This document shows positions 24,425 to 34,009 of a stretch of 64,000 nt of DNA, in pieces. A program made the translations under genes and the position numbers. Every line of letters begins with the position of its first letter. Positions within the stretch are counted from its first letter, which is position 1. The notes beneath the pieces are model-generated. The model searched no databases. It saw only the letters and a list, made by a program, of their open reading frames with translations, and had not been told where the DNA came from. Origin of the DNA: CBDBKE01 sp965218055 (GTDB lineage: Bacteria > Acidobacteriota > Terriglobia > JAJPHL01 > JAPKYU01); assembly GCA_965218055.1 (NCBI GenBank), contig CBDCKA010000002.1:2790001-2854000 (forward strand), given 5' to 3'.

Positions 24425-26260
24425 ATGAGCAGGAAGGCGCTTTTCCATCGCTGGTGCACGGTTGTCTGCCTGTTGCTGGCAACTCCTCCAGGCGCCGCCT
24501 GGGCTGATATTTCGCCGGAGCGGTATCTGGAACACATCAAGGTGCTGGCCAGTGAGCAGATGAAGGGACGTGGCAACGACGGGCCCGAGCTGCAACAGGC
24601 CGCCAGATACGTTGCCGAGCAATTCCGCTCTTGCGGCCTCGAGCCAGTCAACGGCAGCTACTTCCAGACATTCCGGGCAACCACGGGCACCAGCGTCGGC
24701 CCCAACAATCGCCTGACGGCCCGGTTCCCGGAAACCTCCAAGTCCTACAAGAGCGGCAAGAATTTCGTGCCGCTGGGAATCAGCGATCCTGGCACAGTCT
24801 CCGGTGGGCTGGTCTTCGCCGGCTATGGCATCACCGCCGCCGAGTACCGATACGACGACTACGCGCACCTGGACGTGAAGGGCAAGATCGTGCTGGTGCT
24901 TCGTCACGAGCCGCAAGAGGGCGACGACAAGAGCGTGTTTAAGGGCCGCGAGTTCACCAGCCACGCGGGCATCGTGCAAAAGGCCATCAACGCGCGGCTG
25001 CACGGAGCTGTGGCGCTGCTCCTGGTGAACGACCCCAACCGGCACCCCGGCGATAAAGACCCCTTGCTGAAAGTGGGCCAGCTGATGGGACCTGAGCACC
25101 TGGGTCTCCTGGCCCTTCAGGTGAAACGCAAGGTGGCCGATGAGCTGCTCGCGACGGCCCGCAGGAGGCTGACAGCTGTCCAGGAAGCCATTGACAATGA
25201 TCTGTCGAACCATTCCGTAGCCCTTCCTGTCCGGATGGAATTGACGGTGGAGGTAACCCGCCGGACGCGGGAGCTGGAAAACGTCGTCGGGATCCTGCCC
25301 GGCAATAACCCGGCGCTGGCCGACGAAGCCCTGGTGATCGGCGCGCATTATGATCATCTCGGTCTGGGCCGGCGCAACTCGCTGGCCCGTAATAAAGTCG
25401 GGCAAATCCACTACGGGGCTGACGACAATGCTTCCGGGACGGCTGGCCTGTTGGAGCTGGCCTGCGATCTGGCCGGCCGCACGGAGCGATTGCCGCGCCG
25501 CATCCTGTTCCTGGCCTTCGCCGCGGAGGAGCTCGGCCTGCTCGGCTCCGGCTATTACACCCGCAACCCGCTGGTCCCGACCGATGGGACCGTCGCGATG
25601 ATCAATCTGGACATGATTGGCCGACCCAAAGATCGCAAGATTTACGTGGGCGGTGTGGGGACGGCGCAGGGATTTCGCGCGCTGGTGGAGGAAGAGAACA
25701 AGGCCATCGGGCTGGAATTGCAGTATTCGCTGGGAGGTTACGGCGCCAGCGATCACTCTTCGTTCACCGCGCGTCAGGTGCCAGTACTGTTCTTTTTTTC
25801 CGGCTTGCACTCCGACTATCACAAGCCCAGCGATACCTGGGAGAAGATCAACGCTCCCGATGCGGCCGACGTACTCCGGCTGGTCGGGAGGGTGGCGCTG
25901 CGGCTGAACGTCGGGCCCCAACGGCCGCTCTTTGTCCGGGTGACTGAGCCCGGCATCCCCGGCAGCTCTGGACGCGGGGGCGGCGGGGGCTACGGACCCT
26001 ATTTCGGCTGCATTCCTGACTTCGGCGAGGTGGAAAGCGGCGTGCGTTTTGCCGACATCCGGGAGGGCAGTCCCGCTGCCCGCGCCGGACTCCGGGCCGG
26101 CGACATCCTGGTGGAATTTGATGGCAAGTCCGTGAAGAATCTCTACGACTTCACCTACCTGCTCCGTGCTCGCCAGCCGGGCGATGAAGTGGTGGTTGTC
26201 GTGGTACGGAACCAGCAGAGGATCACTGCCAAGGTCACCCTCGGCCAGCGGCCGGGCTAG
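24425..26260 (+). CDS. Secreted M28-family aminopeptidase with PA and PDZ domains
   Basis: A 611-residue exported metallopeptidase. Signal peptide at residues 8-28; a PA domain (about 115-250, VFAGYGITAAEYRYDDYA onward) inside the peptidase; then the di-zinc M28 core. Ligands: His in VIGAHYDHLG, Asp in GADDNASG, Glu pair in FAAEELGLLGSG, Asp in INLDMIGRP and His in GASDHSSF. C-terminal PDZ domain (~520-605) with GVRFADIREGSPAARAGLR and AGDILVEFDGKSV. Probably releases N-terminal amino acids from peptides outside the cytoplasm. A TAAAAT box (24412-24417) lies so close to the ATG that the message may be nearly leaderless. Confidence 0.9.
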   Translation: MSRKALFHRWCTVVCLLLATPPGAAWADISPERYLEHIKVLASEQMKGRGNDGPELQQAARYVAEQFRSCGLEPVNGSYFQTFRATTGTSVGPNNRLTARFPETSKSYKSGKNFVPLGISDPGTVSGGLVFAGYGITAAEYRYDDYAHLDVKGKIVLVLRHEPQEGDDKSVFKGREFTSHAGIVQKAINARLHGAVALLLVNDPNRHPGDKDPLLKVGQLMGPEHLGLLALQVKRKVADELLATARRRLTAVQEAIDNDLSNHSVALPVRMELTVEVTRRTRELENVVGILPGNNPALADEALVIGAHYDHLGLGRRNSLARNKVGQIHYGADDNASGTAGLLELACDLAGRTERLPRRILFLAFAAEELGLLGSGYYTRNPLVPTDGTVAMINLDMIGRPKDRKIYVGGVGTAQGFRALVEEENKAIGLELQYSLGGYGASDHSSFTARQVPVLFFFSGLHSDYHKPSDTWEKINAPDAADVLRLVGRVALRLNVGPQRPLFVRVTEPGIPGSSGRGGGGGYGPYFGCIPDFGEVESGVRFADIREGSPAARAGLRAGDILVEFDGKSVKNLYDFTYLLRARQPGDEVVVVVVRNQQRITAKVTLGQRPG

Positions 26261-26300
26261 CCATTGCTCCGAGCTGGACGCAGACAAAGCAGACAACGCT

Positions 26301-27014
26301 GTGGCGCAATTACCCATCCCGCGTGTAGCAATTGGGTTTCGTCCGGAGTTTCTGGACTTCCGCCGCGGCATCCGGGTAGGGAACCTGGAGCCGCATGAGC
26401 GGATCACCCGGATCCTGAAGCTGGCTTTGGAAAGCCGCTATCAACAGCCGTTCGTCACCGACCGCTGGGGCCGCGGCGTCTACTGGCAATGGATCTGTTT
26501 CCTGCCCCGCGCCGACCGTCTGGCCAAACCGGAATCGAACCACATCAATTTCGGCTGCGCCAAGTTCTTCCTCATGGTGGATACCGAGGAACGGCAGTTC
26601 AAGTGCGGGATGCAGGTCGAGCGCGGATACCTGAGGCCGCCGCGCGGCTTCCCCCAGTGCCGGCTGCGACCGGATTGGGACTGGCACCGCCTGCTTCGTG
26701 GACTGATCCCGCGTGGCCCCCTGGGACGTGAACTGCGCCGCTTGGTCGAGCGGGAAGGATTTTGGCTGCACGCCGGAAGCTGGGACCAGCCCCAGCGCTA
26801 TGGGCAGGAGAATTTTCCCGGGACCGCGCGGCTGCGCCGTTCCCTGCAAAGTGCGCCGGCAGGCGACTGGAGCGGCTTCCAGCTCTATTACCGCATGGAA
26901 GAACCCGAGGTGCGAGGCTCCACGGGCCTGGACTTGGTGGAGGCCATGCTGGCGGTTTTCCACGAAGTCACGCCGGTGATGAATCTCTGCATGCAGATCC
27001 GCCTCGAAGAATAG
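26301..27014 (+). CDS. Hypothetical protein, 237 residues
   Basis: No family recognised. Read from a GTG at 26301 (an in-frame ATG at 26166 lies inside the peptidase gene and is less likely). It has no signal peptide or membrane segment; it is rich in Trp and Arg, e.g. RWGRGVYWQWICFLPRAD and RPDWDWHRLLRGLIPRGPLG. The codon pattern and steady GC3 support real coding. It follows the peptidase by 40 bases. Possibly cytoplasmic; function unknown. Confidence 0.6.
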   Translation: MAQLPIPRVAIGFRPEFLDFRRGIRVGNLEPHERITRILKLALESRYQQPFVTDRWGRGVYWQWICFLPRADRLAKPESNHINFGCAKFFLMVDTEERQFKCGMQVERGYLRPPRGFPQCRLRPDWDWHRLLRGLIPRGPLGRELRRLVEREGFWLHAGSWDQPQRYGQENFPGTARLRRSLQSAPAGDWSGFQLYYRMEEPEVRGSTGLDLVEAMLAVFHEVTPVMNLCMQIRLEE

Positions 27015-27051
27015 TGCCCGTGTCATTCCGAGGGCCGACGCCTCTTGGGTG

Positions 27052-27115
27052 CCGTAGCGGCGCCCCTGAGGGTGCCATCGCACCACCGGTGGCAGGCTAA
27101 AGCCTGCCGCTACGG
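27052..27115. repeat. REP-like palindromic intergenic repeat
   Basis: GGCAGGCTAAAGCCTGCC (27091-27108) is an 8-bp perfect palindrome with a 2-base centre. CCGTAGCGG (27052-27060) and CCGCTACGG (27107-27115) form an outer inverted pair. Sequences of this GGCTAAAGCC type are scattered between genes in acidobacterial genomes. Confidence 0.6.
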
Positions 27116-27208
27116 TCGCTCGAGGCATCTGCTCCGGCAAGCAATGCCGATTGAAAAGCAGATTCCTCGCCCGCCGCCGCGATCTCGGAATGGCAGGGAA
27201 GCGACTTT

Positions 27209-27239
27209 TTGAACAGCCTGCCAGGATGGCTTATATACT
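27209..27239 (+). promoter_or_regulatory. Possible promoter of the beta-propeller gene, nearly leaderless
   Basis: TTGAAC at 27209-27214 and TATACT at 27234-27239 with a long 19-base spacer (or TTATAT at 27231 with 16). The ATG at 27247 lies where transcription would be expected to begin. Confidence 0.35.
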
Positions 27240-27246
27240 CTCCGCC

Positions 27247-28563
27247 ATGAATCACCGATACTTCCTGCGGTGGAGTTTCCTTCTTCTTGTCTTTGCTGTC
27301 TCTGCGCCAGGTGAGGATTGGCCGGAATGGCGGGGCAAGGGCCGGCTCGGGGTATGGAGCGAAACCGGGATTCTAAACACCTTCCCTAAGAAAGGGCTCC
27401 GAATTAAGTGGCGGACACCGATCAAGGGAGGCTTCAGTGGCCCAGCGGTTGCAGGAGGTCGGGTGTTTGTCCTGGATTTCTCTCCAACTGAAGTCAACAA
27501 AGGGATCGAGCGCCTCCTCTGCTTGGAGGAAAGAACAGGCCGTGTTCTTTGGACACGGGAGTGGGAGGCCGACTACACGGGCTTAAGTTATACCATCGGA
27601 CCGCGGGCCACGCCGACGGCGGACGGCGATCGCGTGTACGCCCTGGGAGCCAGCGGCATTCTCCTCTGCCTCCGCGTCAAGGACGGCGCGATCCTGTGGA
27701 AGAAAGATTTTGTGAACGACTACGGGACCGAGCTGCCGGTCTGGGGAATGACCGGCGCGCCGCTGGTCGACGGGCAGCGACTCATCGCGCTGGTGGGAGG
27801 CGAGCCGGACGCCAAGGTGGTGGCGTTCGACAAGATGACGGGCAAGGAGATCTGGCGGTCCCTTCCTTCGAGCAGCGAGACAGGATACTGCCAGCCGATC
27901 CTCATCCGAGCTGGCGGCGCGCGCCAACTTCTCATATGGCATCCTCAGGCACTCGCCTCCCTGGACCCGGTGACCGGGAAGATTTACTGGGAGCAACCCT
28001 TCAAAGTTCAGTCCGCTCTCACGGTGGCGACTCCGGTTCTGAGTGGGTCGCGCCTTCTGGTCTCTTCGTTTTACAACGGCAGCATGATGCTGGAACTCAA
28101 TCCAGCTAAGCCTGGCGCCCGCCTGATCTGGAAAGGCAAAAGCGACAGCGAGATCAAAACGGACGGCCTGCACACACTCATTACCACTCCAGTCGCAGAC
28201 GGCGATTACATCTACGGAATCTGCAGCTACGGGCAATTCCGCTGCCTGAGGGCCAAAACCGGCGAGCGCGTTTGGGAAACCTTTAAGGTAACGAAGGAGC
28301 GGGCCCGATGGGCCGCAGGATTCATCGTCCGCCACCGGGATCGCTACTTCATTAACAACGACCGCGGCGAGTTGATCATTGCAAGGCTTTCCCCTGCGGG
28401 GTACCAGGAAATCAGTCGCACAAAGCTGATTCAGCCAACATCCCGCTCCGGCAACCGCCGCGAACTCGGCGCGGTGAACTGGTCGCATCCGGCGTACGCG
28501 AACAAGCACATCTTCGCACGCAACGACAAAGAAATCCTTTGCGCTTCACTGGAGAAGAAGTAG
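27247..28563 (+). CDS. Secreted PQQ-like beta-propeller protein
   Basis: A 438-residue exported protein starting at ATG 27247 (signal peptide FLRWSFLLLVFAVSAPG). The mature part is an eight-bladed PQQ/BamB-type propeller: repeats such as LLCLEERTGRVLWTREW, LLCLRVKDGAILWKKDF and LASLDPVTGKIYWEQPF are visible, each with the strand-Trp signature. The opening DWPEWRGKGRLGVW is typical of planctomycete/acidobacterial outer-membrane assembly-factor-like proteins. No dehydrogenase catalytic residues are obvious, so a binding or scaffolding role is likelier than PQQ catalysis. Confidence 0.85.
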   Translation: MNHRYFLRWSFLLLVFAVSAPGEDWPEWRGKGRLGVWSETGILNTFPKKGLRIKWRTPIKGGFSGPAVAGGRVFVLDFSPTEVNKGIERLLCLEERTGRVLWTREWEADYTGLSYTIGPRATPTADGDRVYALGASGILLCLRVKDGAILWKKDFVNDYGTELPVWGMTGAPLVDGQRLIALVGGEPDAKVVAFDKMTGKEIWRSLPSSSETGYCQPILIRAGGARQLLIWHPQALASLDPVTGKIYWEQPFKVQSALTVATPVLSGSRLLVSSFYNGSMMLELNPAKPGARLIWKGKSDSEIKTDGLHTLITTPVADGDYIYGICSYGQFRCLRAKTGERVWETFKVTKERARWAAGFIVRHRDRYFINNDRGELIIARLSPAGYQEISRTKLIQPTSRSGNRRELGAVNWSHPAYANKHIFARNDKEILCASLEKK

Positions 28564-29968
28564 GCGCCGCTTCCTCACGATCGCGGCTCGGCGCCACTTT
28601 CCGGTGTGGATCAGTGGTGCGGTTTTTGCCGCTTGCCCCGCGCGCCACCCGGCTTGGGGCTGGGTGAGGTACGCGAGATGGTCGGAGTGCGCACCGCCGT
28701 TTGGCGTGGGGTTCGGGAAGTCGTGCGTTTCACGTTTTTTCCCACCGGTGCTGCGGCCCTGGCTCTCAGGATGGCGGGCGCGGGTGGCTCAACAAAAATT
28801 GGGTTCCAAGTGACCTCTCGTGCAAGCCCTCCTCTTCTGCTTCGCCTACGATCTCCCGAACATCCGTTCCCGGTTCTCTCGGGATAGGCGCCTGAAGCTC
28901 CGCGTGCGCTCTTCCCCGATTCCGGTTGTCGTCGACTCTCGACATCTCTGCCTTGCGGCAGAAAGGCACCGAAATCAGGGTTGCCGCCTACGGTATCCCC
29001 GACTCTTACTCGGCTGAAACCTTGCGGCTCCAGCGCTTCACAGCCGGATCTTCTCCCGCCGGTCCTCCCCGAAGAACCTCTTCAGCTCCCCAGGTTGGCG
29101 TCCAGGAGTCCCCCGGTCCGACCCTCCTCCTGGCCTTTCGATCAGGATTCAGGCTCCCAGTGGTTTCCCTGGCTATCCCTGCCCCTCGCCTTGCGACGGG
29201 GTTCGGTGACCAAGCTATCCCTGCAGTTCCGACCCAGAGCCTTGCGGCCCCGGACCAGTCTGCGCTTCCTGCTCAGCTCTTCGGCAGCGGAACCTTTCGG
29301 CTAACGCTGCCGCATTTCCAGTTCCCCCCTGGGTTTTTCCAGTCGTGTCACCCTTGCGGGCGCGATAACTGGCCGTCCGGGATTTCCCCTGGGTTCCTGC
29401 CGGCTTACAATCTCTTGCGAGCCGGTCGCCCGCAGGTTCCCTTCAGGTCCTTCTGACTCCAGCCTTGCGGCTGAGATCAGCCGTTCGGGATCCGCAATCT
29501 TTGGCAGAATGCTTGGCCTGCCTTCCAGATCTCTCGGAACCCAGCATCCTTTTACTCCTGGCGGCAAAATCCAGTCAAGAATTTTATCCTCTTTGTTTTC
29601 AATGAATAGAAACGCCCCTGCTTTTTTATGCAGCAGTCCGTTCCCCGCTTTCCGAGGCCTTGCGCAAAGCGGCGGTGTTGCTCCGCACGAATTGATGAAA
29701 CCCGCGCCAGTCATGGCTTGTACACTGTGCACCGTGGCGCAGCGAAGTGAGCTAGAACAGGAGATTTCCAGGATGTTCAGGTCGGCTTGACCGACCCGAC
29801 GCAGCGCACACAATAGAGGCGAGCTGCACAACAACAGATCTTTGGTCGCACCGAGGCCGCACCGAGAACGAGTGCGTTTCCATTCCCGAAAGTCCACCGT
29901 GTGATTTGCAATGCGCTTCGCCCCGTTGGGCGATTTGCTGTGGGAACTGAGTTGCGTGACGCGCCGAG
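28564..29968. other. 1.4-kb gene-free stretch with recurrent CCTTGCGG
   Basis: No convincing gene on either strand. The plus strand is pyrimidine-rich between about 28800 and 29520, and the octamer CCTTGCGG or a one-base variant recurs at roughly 28951, 29021, 29191, 29241, 29351 and 29462, at 50-170-base spacing. One frame stays open by chance for 176 codons (28926-29456), but its product is Pro/Ser-rich without family features. It lies between two operons ending toward each other (plus-strand propeller gene, minus-strand korB). It may be a decayed gene, a repeat region or an RNA gene; none can be shown. Confidence 0.5.
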
Positions 29969-31000
29969 CTAGCGGAGTTCTTCCATGATCTCGTCCAGCA
30001 CCTGTCGTTTTGGCCGGATCCTCTGTTCGGGCAGAGAGGCCAGTGGTTCGTCCACCAGGTTCAGCAAGTCCAGGAAATTCTTTTGCTGGGTTTCCAAGTA
30101 GAGAAGGCCCGTGAGCACGTGGCCCGTTTGCTCCGATTTCAGCAAGGCCTCAAGCGCGCCAGCTTTGTTGGTGGGATCGTAGTCGTGGCCGAGCTTCTTC
30201 AGCACCAACCGAGAGCCGTCGTGCATCTCGACCTCGGTCGTTTGGCCGGGCTCATAATCCACGTCGATCTCTTTGTAGGTTGGGATGAAGTCAATTTGGT
30301 GCAGCGGCTCCTCATGCTGCTTCATGTAGGAGTAGCTCTTGGTCGAACCCTCATGGTCGTTGAAGGCGACACACGGAGAGATGATGTCCAGTAAGATGGT
30401 CCCACGGTGGGCCGTAGACGCCTTCAACAGGGCCAGTAGTTGCTTCTTGTCACCCGAGAAGGAACGGGCCACGAAGGTGGCGCCCAACTGAATCGCCAGG
30501 GCGCAGCAGTCAATCGCCGGCAGGTCACTGATCACGCCGCTCTTCAGCTTTGACCCGGTGTCGGCGGTGGCCGAAAACTGGCCTTTGGTGAGCCCGTAAA
30601 CGCCGTTGTTCTCGATGATGTAGATGATGGGCAGGTTGCGGCGCATGAGATGGACAAACTGCCCAATACCAATGGAGGCGGTGTCGCCATCGCCGCTGAC
30701 CCCGATCTGAACCAGGCGGCGATTGGCCAGGGCCGCCCCGGTCGCCACCGAGGGCATCCGGCCATGGACGCTGTTGAAGCCGTGCGCGCCCTGCAGGAAA
30801 TAAGCGGGCGTTTTGCTGGAGCAGCCGATGCCGCTGAACTTGGCTACCTGGTAGGGATCCACCCCTAGATCATAGAAGGCGTCAATGATGCGCTCGGAGA
30901 TAGCGTTGTGGCCGCAGCCGGCACACAGCGTGGTCTTGCCGCCGCGGTACACGGCCAGCTCCAACCCGATTCGGTTCAGTTTCTGTGGCGTGGTGCTCAT
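29969..31000 (-). CDS. korB: 2-oxoacid:ferredoxin oxidoreductase, beta (TPP) subunit
   Basis: Thiamine-diphosphate subunit of a 2-oxoacid (probably 2-oxoglutarate) ferredoxin oxidoreductase. 343 residues. The TPP/Mg motif is GVSGDGDTASIGIGQFVHLMRRN (in part), continued to IENNGVYGLTKGQFS; CAGCGHNAI at the N-terminus is the usual start region. The C-terminal ~80 residues form the family's tail. The ATG overlaps the stop of the alpha gene (ATGA). Reaction direction (TCA oxidation or reductive carboxylation) cannot be told. Confidence 0.9.
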   Translation of the reverse strand: MSTTPQKLNRIGLELAVYRGGKTTLCAGCGHNAISERIIDAFYDLGVDPYQVAKFSGIGCSSKTPAYFLQGAHGFNSVHGRMPSVATGAALANRRLVQIGVSGDGDTASIGIGQFVHLMRRNLPIIYIIENNGVYGLTKGQFSATADTGSKLKSGVISDLPAIDCCALAIQLGATFVARSFSGDKKQLLALLKASTAHRGTILLDIISPCVAFNDHEGSTKSYSYMKQHEEPLHQIDFIPTYKEIDVDYEPGQTTEVEMHDGSRLVLKKLGHDYDPTNKAGALEALLKSEQTGHVLTGLLYLETQQKNFLDLLNLVDEPLASLPEQRIRPKRQVLDEIMEELR

Positions 31001-32865
31001 CGCGCCGCTGCTCTCTGCTCGACGGGGATTCCTTCCTGGGCGAGGATGCCGTCGGTCACGCTGCGGGCATCTACTGGCAAGCCGCTATAGTGGCGGATGC
31101 TGCGCAGCTGCTCCAGGTCACCCCAGGCCAGGCCGGCGCGGAGCAGGTGGAACATTTGGCCGTCGCGGTTCTGTTCCACTACGTAGACGCGCTGGTGTCG
31201 GCGAACGAATTCTTTGACCTCGTCGGAAAACGGATAGGCACGCAAGCGCAGGTAGTCGGTTTCCAGATCATTCTCGGCGCGCAGCTGGTCACGGGCTTCG
31301 ACGATAGCCCAGTGCGTGGTGCCGAAGGCAATGATGCCCACCGACGCGCCCTGCCCGTCTAGTTCCGCGGGCGGTACCATCTGGCGCGCGGTCTCGAACT
31401 TGCGCGCGAGCCGGTCCATGTTCCCCACATAGTCGGCAGGCCGCTCACTGTATGCTGCATTCTCGTTGTGGCCGCTGCCCCGTGCAAACCAGGCGCCGCG
31501 GGGATGGTGCGTTCCGGGCAATGTGCGGTACGGTATGGCGTCGCCATCCACGTCCCGGTAGCGCCCCCATTGCTTTACCCGGTCCAGGTCTTCTGCCGAC
31601 AGAACCTTGCCACGCCGGAGGGGCTCGTCCGGGTAGGGGAACGGGTCCGACATCCAATTGTTCATCCCCAGGTCCAGATCACTCATGACAAACACCGGCG
31701 TTTGCAGTTCTTCGGCCAGATTGAATGCCTCTTGGGCCATGGCGAAGGCTTCGTCAACCGAGCAGGGGAACAACATCACGTGCTTGGTGTCGCCGTGGGA
31801 GAGTAACGCAGTGGACAGAATGTCGCCTTGCATGGTGCGGGTGGGCAAGCCGGTGGATGGCCCCACGCGCTGAATGTTAAAGATCACCGCCGGCAATTCC
31901 ACGTAGTAGCCCAGACCGACGAATTCCGACATCAGTGAGATTCCAGGACCGGAAGTGGATGTCATGGCGCGCGCCCCGGCCCAGCCGGCTCCCAAGACCA
32001 TGCCGATGGCGGCCAATTCATCTTCTGCCTGAATGACGGCGAAGGTAGCCTTGCCGGTTTCCGGGTCGATGCGGTAGCGCTTCATGTACTCCGCAAGCGC
32101 CTCGCAAAGCGAGGAGGAGGGCGTGATGGGATACCAGGTCACGACGGTGACGCCGGCGAACATGCAGCCCAGTGCTGCGGCCGAGTTTCCATCCACGATG
32201 ATCTTGCCCTGGGTTGCGTTCATGGGCTCGATCCAGTAGAGGTCGCGCTTGGACAGGTTTTGTTCGGCGTAGCTGTAGCCCACCTGGGCGGCATTCCAGT
32301 TGAGTTCGGCAGCTTTGACCTTCTTCTTAAACTGCTTGCGGAGCGCCCTATGGACCTGGTCCATGTCAATGCCCAACAGCCGCGCCACCACCCCGTCATA
32401 GATCATGTTCCGGACCAGCCTCCGGAGCTTGGCGTCGGGGCAGCAGGTCGCCACCAGCTTGTCAAACGGGACCGGGTAAAATACCAGGTCGTCGCGCAGC
32501 TGGCTCAGGTTCAGCGGCTCGTCGTAGACTACAGCAGCGCCTGGAGCCAGGCTCCGGGTGTCCTCACTGGCCGTTTCCGGGTTCATAGCCACCAGGAAAT
32601 CAATTTCCTTTTTGCGGGCGACGTACCCATGCTTAGTGGCGCGAATGGTGAACCAGGTGGGAAGCCCAGCAATATTGGAGGGAAACAGGTTCTTGCCAGA
32701 AACCGGCACGCCCATCTGGAAGATGGCGCGAAGCAGGACCATATTGGCCGTCTGGCTCCCAGAACCGTTCACCGTGGCGACCTGGATGCTCAAGTCGTTA
32801 ACGATGCGGTCCCGCTGAAGTCGCTGGAGTTCGTCCTCCCCTGGGACGGTGGCGGTGGTGGCCAT
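30997..32865 (-). CDS. korA: 2-oxoacid:ferredoxin oxidoreductase, fused gamma-alpha subunit
   Basis: A 622-residue fusion. Residues ~15-200 form the gamma domain (VATVNGSGSQTANMVLLRAI, then NLFPSNIAGLPTWFTIR). From ~215 the alpha/pyrimidine-binding domain has GNSAAALGCMFAGVTVVTWYPITPSSS (in part), with the YPITPSS motif, and TSTSGPGISLMSEF. The start at 32865 follows AGGAGAAAG. This gamma-alpha plus beta arrangement is the usual oxygen-tolerant KorAB type. A TGGTATAAT promoter element lies upstream. Confidence 0.9.
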   Translation of the reverse strand: MATTATVPGEDELQRLQRDRIVNDLSIQVATVNGSGSQTANMVLLRAIFQMGVPVSGKNLFPSNIAGLPTWFTIRATKHGYVARKKEIDFLVAMNPETASEDTRSLAPGAAVVYDEPLNLSQLRDDLVFYPVPFDKLVATCCPDAKLRRLVRNMIYDGVVARLLGIDMDQVHRALRKQFKKKVKAAELNWNAAQVGYSYAEQNLSKRDLYWIEPMNATQGKIIVDGNSAAALGCMFAGVTVVTWYPITPSSSLCEALAEYMKRYRIDPETGKATFAVIQAEDELAAIGMVLGAGWAGARAMTSTSGPGISLMSEFVGLGYYVELPAVIFNIQRVGPSTGLPTRTMQGDILSTALLSHGDTKHVMLFPCSVDEAFAMAQEAFNLAEELQTPVFVMSDLDLGMNNWMSDPFPYPDEPLRRGKVLSAEDLDRVKQWGRYRDVDGDAIPYRTLPGTHHPRGAWFARGSGHNENAAYSERPADYVGNMDRLARKFETARQMVPPAELDGQGASVGIIAFGTTHWAIVEARDQLRAENDLETDYLRLRAYPFSDEVKEFVRRHQRVYVVEQNRDGQMFHLLRAGLAWGDLEQLRSIRHYSGLPVDARSVTDGILAQEGIPVEQRAAAR

Positions 32866-32902
32866 GCTTTCTCCTGGAACGATTGCCGGCTTCAAAACTC
32901 TT

Positions 32903-32911
32903 ATTATACCA
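32903..32911 (-). promoter_or_regulatory. Extended -10 promoter of korAB
   Basis: On the minus strand this reads TGGTATAAT, a perfect TATAAT with the TGn extension. No -35 hexamer is visible at the usual spacing, as is normal for extended -10 promoters. It lies 38 bases before the korA start. Confidence 0.6.
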
Positions 32912-33022
32912 AGATTAACAGCGCGCGGGGCTACCTGAGGAAAATCTCAGATAACTGAAATGGGGACAAAGCCACAGCCGTTTGCGACATGGGTCGGAAC
33001 CTTCGCCCGCAAGGCAAAGGGC

Positions 33023-34009
33023 TCAGGCCAGGAGCCGGCGGGCGTCTTCAATCGTGTCGCGCAGGGTGTCGGATGGGTCCCGGAAAGTAGCCCCCAGTGC
33101 CTGGCTCGCTTTGCTGTTGTCCAGGTACCAGAAATGCGAGGCCATCTCCACTTCAGCCTGGTTCACCGGGAAATACCTTGGGGCGAGGGCGCGGCCGACG
33201 GGGGTCAGACGGGCCGCCCAGCGGGAGGCGTTCGCCGAGAGCCTTGTCTGGGGCCCGTCTACTCCCGAAAGGACTTCCATTCGGTGGAAGAACTGGGCGA
33301 AGGTCCAGTTGGCTCCCCCGAGGAAATAACGTTCCCCGGCATTTCCTTGCTCGATTGTTGCCCCTACTGCCGCCGCCGCATCGCGCACGTCCACAAAATT
33401 CAGTCCCCCGGGCGGCACGGCGAGAACCTTCTGGCGCAGGAACAGGATCACATCCTGGATGGATCGGCCCTTCTGGGCACCCGGTCCGAGCAACAGGCTG
33501 GGATTGACGACCACTACAGGGAGTCCGCGGGCCCGGTGGTAAGCCAGTGCCAGTTTTTCCTGAAAGATCTTGCTCAGATAGTAGGGCCAGCGTCCCACGA
33601 CGTCGTTGGCAAACGGCTCGTCCTCCCGATGGACGACCGCCGTGCGGCTGACGGCAATCGTGCCAGAAGAGGAGACCAGAACCATCCTTTCGATGCCAAA
33701 CTCCAGCGCGGCCTCGCACACGTTGCGTGTTCCCTCTACATGTGTGCGGTAAAGCAGAGGCGCCTGGCTGGGCTCGCGGGAGACCAGACCCGCCAGGTGA
33801 TAGACGCCCCTGACGTCGCGCATCGCCCGGCGGACCGCCGCGCGATCGCAGACGTCTCCCTGCACCACCTCAGCGCCGGTCCCGGATTCGCTCCAGCGCC
33901 CGCTACGAGTCAGCAGGCGCAACTCCGCACTGCGGCCAGACTCGCGTATCCATTCGAGCAGGTGGGTGCCGAGAAAACCGGTGGCGCCGGTGACCAGGAT
34001 TTTGCTCAC
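33023..34009 (-). CDS. NAD-dependent epimerase/3-beta-HSD-like SDR
   Basis: A 328-residue extended short-chain dehydrogenase. GTG start at 34009 overlaps the acyltransferase stop; the Rossmann motif VTGATGFLGTHLLEW follows directly. The YxxxK catalytic pair is in WPYYLSKIFQEKLA, with the upstream SSSGTIAVS. Downstream VVVNPSLLLGPG is the substrate-side strand. The family includes 3-beta-hydroxysteroid and dihydroflavonol reductases. As the last gene of the acyl-reductase/PlsC cluster, it probably reduces or epimerises a lipid intermediate. The exact substrate is unknown. Confidence 0.85.
   Translation of the reverse strand: MSKILVTGATGFLGTHLLEWIRESGRSAELRLLTRSGRWSESGTGAEVVQGDVCDRAAVRRAMRDVRGVYHLAGLVSREPSQAPLLYRTHVEGTRNVCEAALEFGIERMVLVSSSGTIAVSRTAVVHREDEPFANDVVGRWPYYLSKIFQEKLALAYHRARGLPVVVVNPSLLLGPGAQKGRSIQDVILFLRQKVLAVPPGGLNFVDVRDAAAAVGATIEQGNAGERYFLGGANWTFAQFFHRMEVLSGVDGPQTRLSANASRWAARLTPVGRALAPRYFPVNQAEVEMASHFWYLDNSKASQALGATFRDPSDTLRDTIEDARRLLA

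Noticed and set aside
24419..26407. 662-codon open frame on the minus strand
   Set aside because: It is fully antisense to the M28 peptidase gene, whose motifs and signal are clear; the frame stays open because of high GC.
28926..29456. 176-codon plus-strand frame in the 1.4-kb gap
   Set aside because: Pro/Ser-rich product, no ribosome site, no family pattern; likely chance in GC-rich DNA.
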